Counted from the stretch's first letter, positions 53,100 to 62,218 are shown. The stretch: 64,000 bases of DNA from Bdellovibrio sp. UBA4095 (GCA_002381805.1 DFXZ01000004.1:248001-312000); one strand, 5' to 3'. Notes: generated from the letters alone by a model not told the origin. Numbers and translations are program-made.

Positions 53100-54833
53100 C
53101 TAAAACCTTCCATCGCAGACGCCCGGCGTCGCGGCTAGAACCTGTTTTGGTTTGCTAGAGAAATAGTTCTTCATATCAAGATCTAAATGAAGTCTTCCCG
53201 ATTTGCAGTGAGAATACAAAATCCGATACAGGCTAAGGAGATTGGTCTTAAATGTTTCGTATTCCCCATTTGTAAAGCGCAACTCATTGATGAAGTAGTC
53301 TGACATCTTAACAATCATTTGCGGATCCTCTAGAACCCATCGATACAATTTCACAATCCCTTTGTAAACGCTTGGACTGAAGTGCCTAACAATAAGATCG
53401 GATTCAAGATAAGGCTCAGTTTGATTCCTCCAGTTTGCATATTGCGAAGGATCGCGATGAATATTTGCGATCAGCTGATACTTTTTGACCATATTCAAAT
53501 CGAAACCTCCGTCATTGTCCTTAAGCAACATGACCTTAAGGGGAACTCCGCTGTTTTTTACCGTCTCAACAATTTCCTTGTCATGAGAAGACAACTCCGC
53601 CGAATTCATCTTCAGAAGATTTTTAAACTTCTTGTCCGAGATACTTTTAAGCTGGCCCTTACTGTCCTTGTAGAAGTGGTGTTTGTAATAGTGAATATTT
53701 CCAATTCGATCGGATTGATCAAAAAGAAAATCTAGCACCAGCATTGCTGAAACGTCCTGCATACCTTGTAACATCTGCCCGACACTTTTTAGATCACGGC
53801 CACCCAAGATCTGATCGATGGGCCGACTATCTTTCAACGCTAAATAGAAAACGCTGCTCTTGCGAAAGCGATCCACTCGCAATTTTTCACTTTTTGTTCC
53901 AGAGGCTTCAGTATAATTCGATTCCCCACCTGGGTTCGCAGCTAGCACGCCATAAACTTGGGTTCTATCCGATATTAGTTGCCGTGGGGCCCAATAATTA
54001 AGGTTGATCGGAGCGACTCGGCTATTTTCCGCCGTCGCATAGTAGCTCGAGGGCACGATCCCTAGTCCTCTATTTGATGATGTGTACTGAGCCGGCACCC
54101 TTTGCTGAGGCCCATGCTTCGCTGTCACGAGCAATGAAATTTGCGCAGCGTAATAGCGATCCAAATAGGGATTCTTCAAAGTCTTAGCTAAGTACCGTCC
54201 TGCTAACGAGTGATCGAGGACGGTATCGACATCTACAGTTCTTACCACCACTGGCGGAACCAATACTGATTCAAAAAAATTCGCGAGGTGATAGTAGCCC
54301 AAGGTGCTACCGGTAGACACCCCAGAAGAATTGAATTTAAATTTTGCTTCCTTATTCGGATGCCCGCTAGACGCTTTCAGACGAACTTTGCCGCCTTTGC
54401 TTAACGGGCAAATGGTTTTCTGGAACTGTGCCAAAGACATATCGGCTGGTTTTTTATAGAGCTCAATCGCTATTGAAGTGTTGTGAACCTTAGGGCAATT
54501 GTAGAGAACTTTATTTTTGGCCTGACTACTGCCAGTACTATAAAGATTGTAGCCACACAGCTTAACTTCATCTTTTAAAGACGAATAGGTGGTCTCTGGA
54601 AAGCGCTCAGTGACCATACATTTTTCGGTATTCGTTTTACCGGGAACTTCGATTTCGAACGTCGCCGGGGCAACAAGTTCAGGCTGAGCGCCTTGTGGAC
54701 TTTCCACGTCCACCACGGGCAAGTTTGCTCTTAACTTAACCTGGGAATCCTCTGCACATCCCAGCTGAATGAAGCAGAATACTCCCCAAATGATTCCGTA
54801 TGATAAACTCCCTCGGCTCGATCCCTTGAGCAT
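53100..54833 (-). CDS. Lipoprotein resembling FAM20/CotH-type secretory protein kinases
   Basis: A 577-residue lipoprotein (lipobox QLGC, C26). The middle and C-terminal parts show the order of motifs of the FAM20 kinase fold: a candidate nucleotide-binding Lys in KEAKFKFNSSG (K164/K166), the helix-turn GYYHLANFFESVLVPPVVVR (179-198), close to the FHLDRILxFxRVPP pattern, a catalytic-loop-like LDFLFDQSDRIGN (367-379, D375, N379) and a metal-binding LKDNDGGFD (437-445, D439), like the LDNGxGF of FAM20. I infer an extracytoplasmic kinase or pseudokinase. No database match was run. The start has AGGAGG. Cys pairs in the N-terminal region (C72, C93, C113, C142) fit a periplasmic location. Confidence 0.78.
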   Translation of the reverse strand: MLKGSSRGSLSYGIIWGVFCFIQLGCAEDSQVKLRANLPVVDVESPQGAQPELVAPATFEIEVPGKTNTEKCMVTERFPETTYSSLKDEVKLCGYNLYSTGSSQAKNKVLYNCPKVHNTSIAIELYKKPADMSLAQFQKTICPLSKGGKVRLKASSGHPNKEAKFKFNSSGVSTGSTLGYYHLANFFESVLVPPVVVRTVDVDTVLDHSLAGRYLAKTLKNPYLDRYYAAQISLLVTAKHGPQQRVPAQYTSSNRGLGIVPSSYYATAENSRVAPINLNYWAPRQLISDRTQVYGVLAANPGGESNYTEASGTKSEKLRVDRFRKSSVFYLALKDSRPIDQILGGRDLKSVGQMLQGMQDVSAMLVLDFLFDQSDRIGNIHYYKHHFYKDSKGQLKSISDKKFKNLLKMNSAELSSHDKEIVETVKNSGVPLKVMLLKDNDGGFDLNMVKKYQLIANIHRDPSQYANWRNQTEPYLESDLIVRHFSPSVYKGIVKLYRWVLEDPQMIVKMSDYFINELRFTNGEYETFKTNLLSLYRILYSHCKSGRLHLDLDMKNYFSSKPKQVLAATPGVCDGRF

Positions 54834-54904
54834 ATATAGCCTCCTAGTTATTCAAAGAAGCTATTCTTTTTTTCCCGCATCACCCAAGTTATATCGACGT
54901 AAGG

Positions 54905-56014
54905 TTACATCCTCTCGTATTTAACATTATTTTTTGAATCCAATGTCAGAGATTTTGGGAGTGAGCTGAACTTTTGTTCAACGCCCGCCGAATTCAAGTA
55001 CCGAATGGAAATCTTATTGGCCTCGTTGACTTGGATATCGACATAACCATGTGGTGTCTTTGTACTAGTCCCCACCAAATAGCGCTGTGATCCACCTGCA
55101 CAGGGAAGCGAAACAACCATCAGCTTTTTGCCGTCAGGATAAACATAGTGGCCCGGAAAGAATCCATGAGAATGGGCAAAAAGCACCAGGTCAACTCGAT
55201 GATTAAGCAAGATGGCTTCGAGCGTGAATGATCCGTTGATTCGTCGCTCTGACTTTAAAACACCGTTCTCGTAAATAGTTGAACTATTAGCAGAAGTACT
55301 GACGATAGAATAAAGTGGAATGTGTCCATAAACTATCCGGGCCCTTGCGGACTGAGCACGAGCCGATGAAAGTTGCTCTTTCAGCCAGTTCAGTTGAGCT
55401 GTTCTATCGCTCAATTTGCTATAGTTAGCATTATCCAATGAAACAAAAAACACTCCATCCTTAATAAACGAATAATAGAATGGAAAGTTTCGGTCATTAA
55501 CATACTCGACTTGTGCCTTATAAGTATTCCAGAACTCCTGATAAAGTTCACGTTCATGACTGTAATAGGCATCGTGATTACCCGGTGACGGCAGAAAAGG
55601 TATTTTTGCAGCTTCAATGGGTGCTACGACTTTCTTGTCGAAAGCTTTCCACATCTTGACATAAGTACTTTCGGAAAGGGATCTACTTTCACCGTTTATA
55701 TAATCGCCTAAGCCCAAAATCGCAGAGGGCTTCTGACTTGTCATTTGATTCACAATGGCTTGTGTATGGCTGCTATAAGTTCCGTCGGTGCTGACATTCA
55801 TATCCGCGAACGCGTTGAAGCGGACCTTGAGAGCGCCTGCTGGAGACTGACTTCCCCCACTGTCTATTCCAGGAGCTTTCGAAAGGTCCTCGCCAGAGCT
55901 TGAATTCTCAGAGACGTTTTTGGAACCAGAGCCGCCTTGCAAACATCCGGCTATAGAAAATGGTAAAAGTGATAGGCCTAAAATTACGATATGGTTCTTA
56001 ATGTTAGTTGTCAT
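54905..56014 (-). CDS. Lipoprotein metallophosphoesterase (calcineurin-like)
   Basis: A 369-residue protein with lipobox IAGC (C24), a Ser/Gly-rich linker (about 28-60) and a calcineurin-like domain. Metal motifs: ILGLGDYING (GD), PSPGNHDAYY (GNHD), ARIVYGHIPLYS (GH) and LFAHSHGFFPG (HxH). The first motif, normally DxH, appears as ADMN (about 71-74), which is unusual. It should hydrolyse a phosphate ester in the periplasm; substrate unknown. It is transcribed just before the FAM20-like kinase (71-base gap). Confidence 0.83.
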   Translation of the reverse strand: MTTNIKNHIVILGLSLLPFSIAGCLQGGSGSKNVSENSSSGEDLSKAPGIDSGGSQSPAGALKVRFNAFADMNVSTDGTYSSHTQAIVNQMTSQKPSAILGLGDYINGESRSLSESTYVKMWKAFDKKVVAPIEAAKIPFLPSPGNHDAYYSHERELYQEFWNTYKAQVEYVNDRNFPFYYSFIKDGVFFVSLDNANYSKLSDRTAQLNWLKEQLSSARAQSARARIVYGHIPLYSIVSTSANSSTIYENGVLKSERRINGSFTLEAILLNHRVDLVLFAHSHGFFPGHYVYPDGKKLMVVSLPCAGGSQRYLVGTSTKTPHGYVDIQVNEANKISIRYLNSAGVEQKFSSLPKSLTLDSKNNVKYERM

Positions 56015-56367
56015 AGACTTACAGTAGCGTAATGACCCACAGAAGGTAACGGTCCTAGACGCACTTTTCTGGATAAGGAATTTAACTCAGAAATATTCAG
56101 AATTTTTTGAACTTAGATTCGACACTTTTGACCACTTCATCAGCTTGCCAAGCATTTAGTCTTGTATACCTCGCGCACCCCGGATATCGAGGCTTTGAAT
56201 GATGTGCATGGTCTGTTAAAAAATTAGACAGTTTACAGTTTTTCAAGTTGATCTCAGGCGCCTCTGAAGAGTCGGACCAATGATTGCATTCTTTAAACAT
56301 GACAAATAGCAATCCCCTGGATAAATGCTCCAGCCAAGATTATAAAGCCCTGGGAGGTCCCGCAACC
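56015..56367. other. Intergenic region between the phosphoesterase and dacB genes
   Basis: About 350 bases. A minus-strand frame of 71 codons (56097-56312) lies here, with TTG start and only a weak ribosome site, so I do not call it a gene. A plus-strand extension of dacB to 56284 lacks a ribosome site. Divergent promoters are expected but no strong hexamer pair is seen. Confidence 0.4.
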
Positions 56368-57663
56368 ATGAGTAAAAGTATGATGTCTTCAACGCTGGCA
56401 AAACGAATTCTATATTTCTCAATCGGGACGCTGGTTGCGAGCTCTCTTGCACACGCGAAATTCTACGTGAACTCCATTTGTCATATGAAAACCAATGACA
56501 AACAAAGGGTCATCTCGGGTGATGACAATAAGTCTAAAAAATATCCCCTAGCCTCTCTGTCAAAGATCGCAACGACCTTATGGGCGATTGAAAAGCTGGG
56601 TGTCGACTACCGTCACACAACTAAAATACATATTACCGAAATTGCCCAAGGATCCTATGACGTGCACATCGAAGGCAGTCGCGATCCCTTCTTTGGACAA
56701 CGCATGGGATATTTCCTGATTTCTGAACTGAATAAATTAAAGATCAACAAAATCGAAAGGCTGACGTTTGACGAAAATTTTCTTTTAAAGTGGGCGGTCG
56801 AATCCCCAGTAGTTGCCGGAGGCACAACAGCAAACTTTGAAACAATTGAACAACAAGTTCGATACATTAAAAAAAGTCTTGAAGTTGATTTCGCTTCGCC
56901 CATAAGCATGACTGCGTATAAACGGCTTCGCAATCTGACACCCGTCAAGATGACACCCAATCCTTCAATGGACGTTCGCCACATAGACTTTATATCGAGG
57001 AGCTCTTATCAAAGAAGTGGCAACACGAGAACTTTTGTTCTTCGCTCGGCTCCTCTTGTAACAGTACTCAAAAAGATGAACAACCAATCCAATAACTATA
57101 TTGCCGATCATCTTTACTGGAATATGGGCGGAACTGAAGCCTTCACTCAATTCATTCAAAAAAAGCTCTCCTTTACCAGCCAGGATCTTGTTTTCTACAA
57201 CGGCTCCGGGAACAATGATGGCTCTTCGCAAGCACCAATATACAACATGGGCAGTTGCGAATCGGTCATCAAAACTATCTATGCCTTGGATAGAGAATTG
57301 GTTCAAAGAGGCAAAACACTGGAAGATGTCATCGCCGTATCTGGCGTAGATCAAGATTCTACGGTAAAGAACTTTCCTCTTGAAGGCTCTATGACCGCCA
57401 AAACCGGAACTGTGAATAAGGCAAAGACTCTAGCAGGAACTATTGCTACGACAGAGGGCGAATTGATTTTTGCTATTTTGCTTCACACTGATGGACCGTC
57501 TGACTGGGGTTCTGCACACAACTCAATCTTAAGAAGAGTTCAGCAAATCGCACAAGACCTGGGTGGGGCTATCCGCATGGGTTACAAAGAAATCAGAACT
57601 CTTCCATTTGATGAGATGTCACAGCTTGTAGAGGAATCGTCGCTTTTAAATAAGGCACCCTAA
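56368..57663 (+). CDS. dacB: D-alanyl-D-alanine carboxypeptidase/endopeptidase, PBP4 (S13) family
   Basis: A 431-residue periplasmic penicillin-binding protein with a signal peptide (ILYFSIGTLVASSLAHA). The SxxK motif is S63-L-S-K66 in YPLASLSKIATT, SxN is in NNQSNNYIADHLYW, and KTG in MTAKTGTVNKAKTLAG. It should trim or cut peptidoglycan stem peptides. In a predator such enzymes also act on prey wall, but nothing here shows that. ATG 56368 has GGAGGT 9 bases upstream and starts the signal peptide; the frame extends to 56284. It ends one base before the ankyrin gene. Confidence 0.9.
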   Translation: MSKSMMSSTLAKRILYFSIGTLVASSLAHAKFYVNSICHMKTNDKQRVISGDDNKSKKYPLASLSKIATTLWAIEKLGVDYRHTTKIHITEIAQGSYDVHIEGSRDPFFGQRMGYFLISELNKLKINKIERLTFDENFLLKWAVESPVVAGGTTANFETIEQQVRYIKKSLEVDFASPISMTAYKRLRNLTPVKMTPNPSMDVRHIDFISRSSYQRSGNTRTFVLRSAPLVTVLKKMNNQSNNYIADHLYWNMGGTEAFTQFIQKKLSFTSQDLVFYNGSGNNDGSSQAPIYNMGSCESVIKTIYALDRELVQRGKTLEDVIAVSGVDQDSTVKNFPLEGSMTAKTGTVNKAKTLAGTIATTEGELIFAILLHTDGPSDWGSAHNSILRRVQQIAQDLGGAIRMGYKEIRTLPFDEMSQLVEESSLLNKAP

Positions 57664-58332
57664 ATGAGTAAGTTTAATTTCATCCTTGTTATCAGCCTTT
57701 CCCTTTGCGGCAACTTAGGTTCGGCTTTTGCAAGCAAGGATTCAGTAGTTACCCAAGTCGTTCCCGAAGGGACCTTTCAACTTGCAGAGAAAGGTTCTTT
57801 AAAAGAATTTAAAAAGAAAACTCAGAATGTCGATCTTAACTCTCAGGATGAAGAGAAAATGACCTTCCTTATGAAGGCTGCATTGGGTGGAAACCTTGAG
57901 GTTGCGCGGTATCTTATTGATCGCAAGGTAGATCTGGAGCTGCAGAATAGAGTGGGTGATACGGCCCTTGCTGTGGCTGTTGGTAATATGCAGTTTGAAG
58001 TTGCCGAACTTCTGATCCAATCGGGAGCCAACGTCGACATACCTATCTCAGGAGAAAGTGAAGAGACTCTTCTTATGAGAGTCTCTGTCGACAGTCTGAA
58101 GCTGGCTGAACTCGTTATTAAAAAAGACCGTTCATTGGTTAACAAAAGAAGTATTCAAAGTGAAACCCCACTTATGGCAGCCGCTCGCTATGGCTCCCCT
58201 CAAAGTATTCAGCTTTTACTAAAAGCCGGCGCAGATCCAACGCTACGAAATAAAAAAGGGCAGACAGCAAAAGACCTTGCTCGAGAATCCAAAAACAAAA
58301 AAGCTCTCGAAATTTTAGAAAAGAGAAAATAA
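57664..58332 (+). CDS. Exported ankyrin-repeat protein
   Basis: A 222-residue protein with a signal peptide (cleavage after SAFA, about residue 24) and about four ankyrin repeats from residue 65 on: MTFLMKAALGGNLEVARYLIDRKVDLELQN, DTALAVAVGNMQFEVAELLIQSGANVD, a degenerate one, and ETPLMAAARYGSPQSIQLLLKAGADP. Ankyrin repeats bind proteins; next to a PBP4 gene it may regulate the carboxypeptidase or protect from damage, as known for some periplasmic ankyrin proteins. The start directly follows the dacB stop. A terminator follows. Confidence 0.85.
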   Translation: MSKFNFILVISLSLCGNLGSAFASKDSVVTQVVPEGTFQLAEKGSLKEFKKKTQNVDLNSQDEEKMTFLMKAALGGNLEVARYLIDRKVDLELQNRVGDTALAVAVGNMQFEVAELLIQSGANVDIPISGESEETLLMRVSVDSLKLAELVIKKDRSLVNKRSIQSETPLMAAARYGSPQSIQLLLKAGADPTLRNKKGQTAKDLARESKNKKALEILEKRK

Positions 58333-58360
58333 AAAAGCCTCCTGAAAAGGAGGCTTTTTT
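58331..58360. terminator. Bidirectional rho-independent terminator
   Basis: A 13-bp perfect stem (AAAAAAGCCTCCT 58331-58343 with AGGAGGCTTTTTT 58348-58360) with loop GAAA. It has T runs in both directions, so it ends the ankyrin gene (+) and the helicase gene (-), whose stop is at 58364. Confidence 0.93.
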
Positions 58361-58363
58361 GGC

Positions 58364-59989
58364 TTAAGAGAACAGTCTCTTAATAAATCCGGTGATCTTT
58401 TGCCCGATGGACTTCTGAGCAACGGGTGCCGAAGGACGCTTAGCATGTTGATGTCTTTTCGGGCCTGCTTTTCTTGGATGCTCCATCTTCCGTTCAGGAC
58501 GCTTGTGCTCAGTGCGCGCCACCTCAGTCTTTTTAACTGGACGGGCTCCAGTGGCTTGCTTTTGATCTCGAGGTCCTTTGAAGTCACGGCGATCTCCACC
58601 ACGTTCAGGGCGATCTCTGCGCGGACCACGATCATTACGGTCACCGCGATCACCACGGTCACGGTCTCGGCGACCACCTCCGCCGACTCCTCCAGCACTT
58701 CTTTCCGGACGGTCTCCCCTTTCACGAGGTCTTCGAGCTCTATCCAAAGACTTTGGATAGTGCCCGTCGAATTGCGATGGAAAGGATTTGAATTCCTGAA
58801 CAAGCTGGTCGTTTTCAAGATAACCAACGTCAATCTTGTGCTTCAAGTAGTCCTCGATACGAGCTAGAGACTCAATGTCTTTTTCTCCTACGAGAGAGAA
58901 GGCTTGGCCAGTGGTTCCCGCACGGCCAGTACGGCCTATTCTGTGGACATAAGATTCGCTGTCCATTGGAAGCTCATAATTGATAACCAGATCAACGCCT
59001 TTAATATCAAGACCTCGCGCTGCTACATCGGTAGCCACAAGAATATTCATATTGTTTTCGGCCTTAAACTGTTCGATGACTCGATTACGCTGAGCCTGAG
59101 TTAGCAGGCTGGAAATCGCCATCGCTGGGATGCCATTGTCCACGAGGAACTTTGCAACTCTTTCCACGTTCATCTTAAAGTTTGTAAAAATGATCGCTTG
59201 CTTAGGGTTGTGGACTTTTATGAGTGACAACAAATGCTGTGGCTTTTCGTTGTTCCCCACGTGAAAAATCTGATCTTTAACGTTCTCGGCTTTTGCTTGA
59301 TCACGGCTGATATTGATCTCAACAGGTTCAGAGCCAAACTGATAGGCTGTGTTTAAAACATCGAAGTTTAGCGTAGCACTGAAAACTAAGAACTGACGCT
59401 CGCGAGGCACCCTTTGCAAGATGTATTTCATGTCGTCCTTGAAACCCATATCGAACATTCGATCTGCTTCATCAAAAACGATGGCCCGAACCTGCTTCAG
59501 ATCGACCAAATGCTCTTTATACAAATCAATCAGTCGGCCAGGCGTCGCAACAATAAATTCAACGCTGTTTTTTAGAGCTTCTTTTTGTTTGTCATAACCA
59601 GTGCCGCCGTAAATGGCAAAACCGCGAAGACCAGAATCGATACCCAGCTTTACAATATTATCCTGAACCTGTTCGGCCAACTCCCGGGTGGGCACTAAGA
59701 TCAGGATGAAATTCTGTGGTCTCCAGTCTTTAAAAGCTCTCTTTTCGATCAGGCTTTTTTGCTCTTCACTCACTTCACCTTGATTAGGGCGAGCTCTCAA
59801 AATTCGCTCCATGAGCGGGATCACAAAGGCGGCTGTTTTTCCGGTGCCTGTTTGAGCGAGGCCTGCGACATCTTTTCCCTCAAGGATGACAGGCATTGCC
59901 TGCTCTTGAATTGGGGTGCACTCCTCAAAACCTAATTTTTCGATAGAGGCTGCTATACTAGGATCTAAATTCAAATCTGAAAATTTCAA
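58364..59989 (-). CDS. DEAD-box ATP-dependent RNA helicase with Arg/Gly/Asp-rich tail
   Basis: A 541-residue helicase. The Q motif (CTPIQEQAMPVIL), motif I AQTGTGKT, II VFDEADRMF, III FSATL, V ARGLDIKGVD and VI HRIGRTGRAG are all present in the first ~400 residues. The tail (about 425-520) is low-complexity with many GDR, RDR and RPERG units, typical of RNA-binding tails in RhlE/DeaD-type proteins. It unwinds structured RNA in ribosome assembly or mRNA decay. RhlE is the closest class by eye. It stands alone with a terminator after it. Confidence 0.92.
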   Translation of the reverse strand: MKFSDLNLDPSIAASIEKLGFEECTPIQEQAMPVILEGKDVAGLAQTGTGKTAAFVIPLMERILRARPNQGEVSEEQKSLIEKRAFKDWRPQNFILILVPTRELAEQVQDNIVKLGIDSGLRGFAIYGGTGYDKQKEALKNSVEFIVATPGRLIDLYKEHLVDLKQVRAIVFDEADRMFDMGFKDDMKYILQRVPRERQFLVFSATLNFDVLNTAYQFGSEPVEINISRDQAKAENVKDQIFHVGNNEKPQHLLSLIKVHNPKQAIIFTNFKMNVERVAKFLVDNGIPAMAISSLLTQAQRNRVIEQFKAENNMNILVATDVAARGLDIKGVDLVINYELPMDSESYVHRIGRTGRAGTTGQAFSLVGEKDIESLARIEDYLKHKIDVGYLENDQLVQEFKSFPSQFDGHYPKSLDRARRPRERGDRPERSAGGVGGGGRRDRDRGDRGDRNDRGPRRDRPERGGDRRDFKGPRDQKQATGARPVKKTEVARTEHKRPERKMEHPRKAGPKRHQHAKRPSAPVAQKSIGQKITGFIKRLFS

Positions 59990-60055
59990 CTTTCACTACT
60001 CCGGTTTCAATCGCCTCAAACTACTGACCATGAGGCTAAATGTCAAAGCAGGTGC

Positions 60056-60871
60056 TTAAAAACCACCCACAAACAATTTCAATTCATTTATAAAGCCTTC
60101 AGGCTGATCTGAATGGACCCAATGTCCCGCATTGGCTATTTCGACGCCCTTAATCAAAGGATTTGCCTGCAAAGTCTTCTCGAACACCTCGCGTGTCAAC
60201 TCATTTGAGCGAGCCCCCCTGATCCACAAAGTGGGCATTTTGAGGTCAGCCACCTCTTGCCACCGATCCTTGTCGCTGCCATAGCGAACCGAATCAATGA
60301 TCGCCTTTTTTAAAAAGCGCCAGTCCACAGTCCCGTCTGTCCTGTCTTCCATATTGGAATAGAAATAGTTAGCAATGACTTCGATATTTTCTCGGGTCTT
60401 GGCGGTTTTTACAAAGTCTTCAAAAAAGTAGCGGCGAGCTTCACTTCTACTGGCAAACGGCGTGGGAACCAAGTTCAACAAATACTCATAGTATTCATGT
60501 CCATTAGGGCGCGCCTCCGGGCCAATATCCTCCACCACCAGATGACTGACCCTCTCGGGGAATCTAGCCGCAAAGTTGAGCACATTGCGCCCCCCCATCG
60601 AGTGTCCGACCAGAACGATCTTCTGCCAATCCAATTCATCGAGAAGAATTTTCAAATCATCGGCATAGTCAGCAGGAGAATATGCCGTTTCTGGCTTAAA
60701 GGAGCGCCCATGCCCTCGCTGATCATAAGAAAAACATCTCTCGGTTTCTTCCAGACCAGAGATAATTCTGCGCCAGTTCTGCCCATAGCCCATGAGTCCG
60801 TGCAAGAAAACCCACTTTCTTCCAGTCTCCGGCCCGTAAAAACGATGATTGAAATGATCCAAGTACGCCAT
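60056..60871 (-). CDS. Alpha/beta-hydrolase (YbfF-like esterase)
   Basis: A 271-residue alpha/beta-hydrolase. Oxyanion region FLHGLMGYGQNWRRI, nucleophile Ser in VLVGHSMGGRNVLNFAARFPE, acid region MPTLWIRGARS, and catalytic His in IANAGHWVHSDQPEGF. The YDQRGHGRS motif is typical of this family; cytoplasmic, no signal peptide. The substrate could be an ester or thioester, unknown. It diverges from pcnB with about 135 bases between. Confidence 0.85.
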   Translation of the reverse strand: MAYLDHFNHRFYGPETGRKWVFLHGLMGYGQNWRRIISGLEETERCFSYDQRGHGRSFKPETAYSPADYADDLKILLDELDWQKIVLVGHSMGGRNVLNFAARFPERVSHLVVEDIGPEARPNGHEYYEYLLNLVPTPFASRSEARRYFFEDFVKTAKTRENIEVIANYFYSNMEDRTDGTVDWRFLKKAIIDSVRYGSDKDRWQEVADLKMPTLWIRGARSNELTREVFEKTLQANPLIKGVEIANAGHWVHSDQPEGFINELKLFVGGF

Positions 60872-61006
60872 GAGTTCTGTATACTCCTGGCGAGTTCTAA
60901 CGTCATGTTTTATCTGGGCAGGCTCTTCTTAGGTCTTTCAATTATTTCAAAGGCTTAAGCTTTCCAGTCCAGCCTCTATGTTTTTACTAATCAGGTTTGA
61001 ATTTTA

Positions 61007-62218
61007 ATGCGAAGGGATGTAGATTCAGCATCAATGATGTCCGCAACAAAGCCCCAGCTCCATGATGACTGGATCGATTCATATGCACTTCGTATAGTCC
61101 GTAACTTACAGGATTCGGGTTTCGAAACTTACCTCGTTGGGGGTTGTGTCCGCGATCTCTTGGTAGGAATACATCCCAAGGATTTTGACATTGCGACCAG
61201 TGCGTTACCCAATCAGATCCGCAAAAAAATTCCTAATGCTTATGTCATCGGTCGTCGCTTTAAACTCGTGCTCGTAAAAAGAGGTGAGCTTCAGTTTGAA
61301 GTCGCCACGTTCCGTCGCAGCATGAGTGAAGAGGAACTCGCCAACTTGGGCGACGATGCCATTGAGGGAGATAACTATTTCGGCACCTCGGAAGAAGACT
61401 CCAAACGCCGCGACTTTACCGTCAATGCTCTGTTTTACGATCCCGGCAATAATAAAATCATTGATCATGTTGGTGGACTTCAGGATATTGAAAACCGCGT
61501 CTTAAGAATGATTGGCGATCCCAAAGAACGATTTATCGAGGACCCAATTCGTATTCTTAGGGCCATTCGCCTTTCCCATAAACTGCATTTTTCAATCGAG
61601 TCGAGCATGCGTCATGCCATCTCAGAGTGCAGTTCCGAAATCAAAAAATCGGTCCTTCCGCGCCGAAGAGAAGAATGGCTCAAGTTTTTGCGACTGAAAG
61701 AACCACATCTTGCGTTTATGGAGCTCTTTGACCTGCATATTCTTGACCAAGTGATGCCGGGACTTCATGCGGTTTTCATGGATGCTCATAAAATGGAAAT
61801 CTTTGAGGTGCATCTTTCGCGTATCAACGCCGTCGGTATAGATAAAAGCAATCCCGTCGAATTGTTCTCGGGCTTCATGATGGCATTTATGAAGGCTCAG
61901 TATGGTGAAGACCCTTGGAATCACGAAGAACTATTCAATGATTCCCGACTCGCTTACTTTATGAGAGAAGAGCTCGGCATGTTTAAGCTGGAATGTTCCG
62001 TTTTCTTTAAGGCTCTACATCTTATGCAAAGCCTGACTCGAATCGAAAATTATCTCCGTAAGGGTGAGCGCAGGCAGATGGCGTTTGTCACGAATGACAC
62101 TTTTCCACTGACATTGAAGCTTGCCATGATGGATTTTAGCGTTTCAGCTTCCGATTTCCATTTCTGGACTCAGCAAATAGAAAAGTTCAGTGGCAGAAGA
62201 CCTGCCCCTGTACACTAA
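61007..62218 (+). CDS. pcnB: Poly(A) polymerase PcnB
   Basis: A 403-residue nucleotidyltransferase. The class II head is clear: YLVGGCVRDLLVGIHPKDFDIATSALPNQIRK, with DxD in KDFDIAT, then GRRFKLVLV and EVATFRRSM, typical of PcnB rather than CCA-adding enzymes. The neck and body follow with RDFTVNALFYDP and RFIEDPIRILRAIRLSHKL. It adds A tails to RNA 3' ends and so speeds decay. The start ATG 61007 has no strong ribosome site; ATG 61034 is an alternative. The stop overlaps that of cheB. Confidence 0.9.
   Translation: MRRDVDSASMMSATKPQLHDDWIDSYALRIVRNLQDSGFETYLVGGCVRDLLVGIHPKDFDIATSALPNQIRKKIPNAYVIGRRFKLVLVKRGELQFEVATFRRSMSEEELANLGDDAIEGDNYFGTSEEDSKRRDFTVNALFYDPGNNKIIDHVGGLQDIENRVLRMIGDPKERFIEDPIRILRAIRLSHKLHFSIESSMRHAISECSSEIKKSVLPRRREEWLKFLRLKEPHLAFMELFDLHILDQVMPGLHAVFMDAHKMEIFEVHLSRINAVGIDKSNPVELFSGFMMAFMKAQYGEDPWNHEELFNDSRLAYFMREELGMFKLECSVFFKALHLMQSLTRIENYLRKGERRQMAFVTNDTFPLTLKLAMMDFSVSASDFHFWTQQIEKFSGRRPAPVH

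Noticed and set aside
56097..56312. A 71-codon minus-strand frame with three cysteines
   Set aside because: TTG start with weak ribosome site, no signal peptide and no recognisable motif. Protein-like composition near its end keeps it possible, but support is too thin.
58315..58833. A 172-codon minus-strand frame over the helicase tail
   Set aside because: It is a shifted reading of the repetitive Arg/Gly/Asp-rich tail, and it crosses the terminator.
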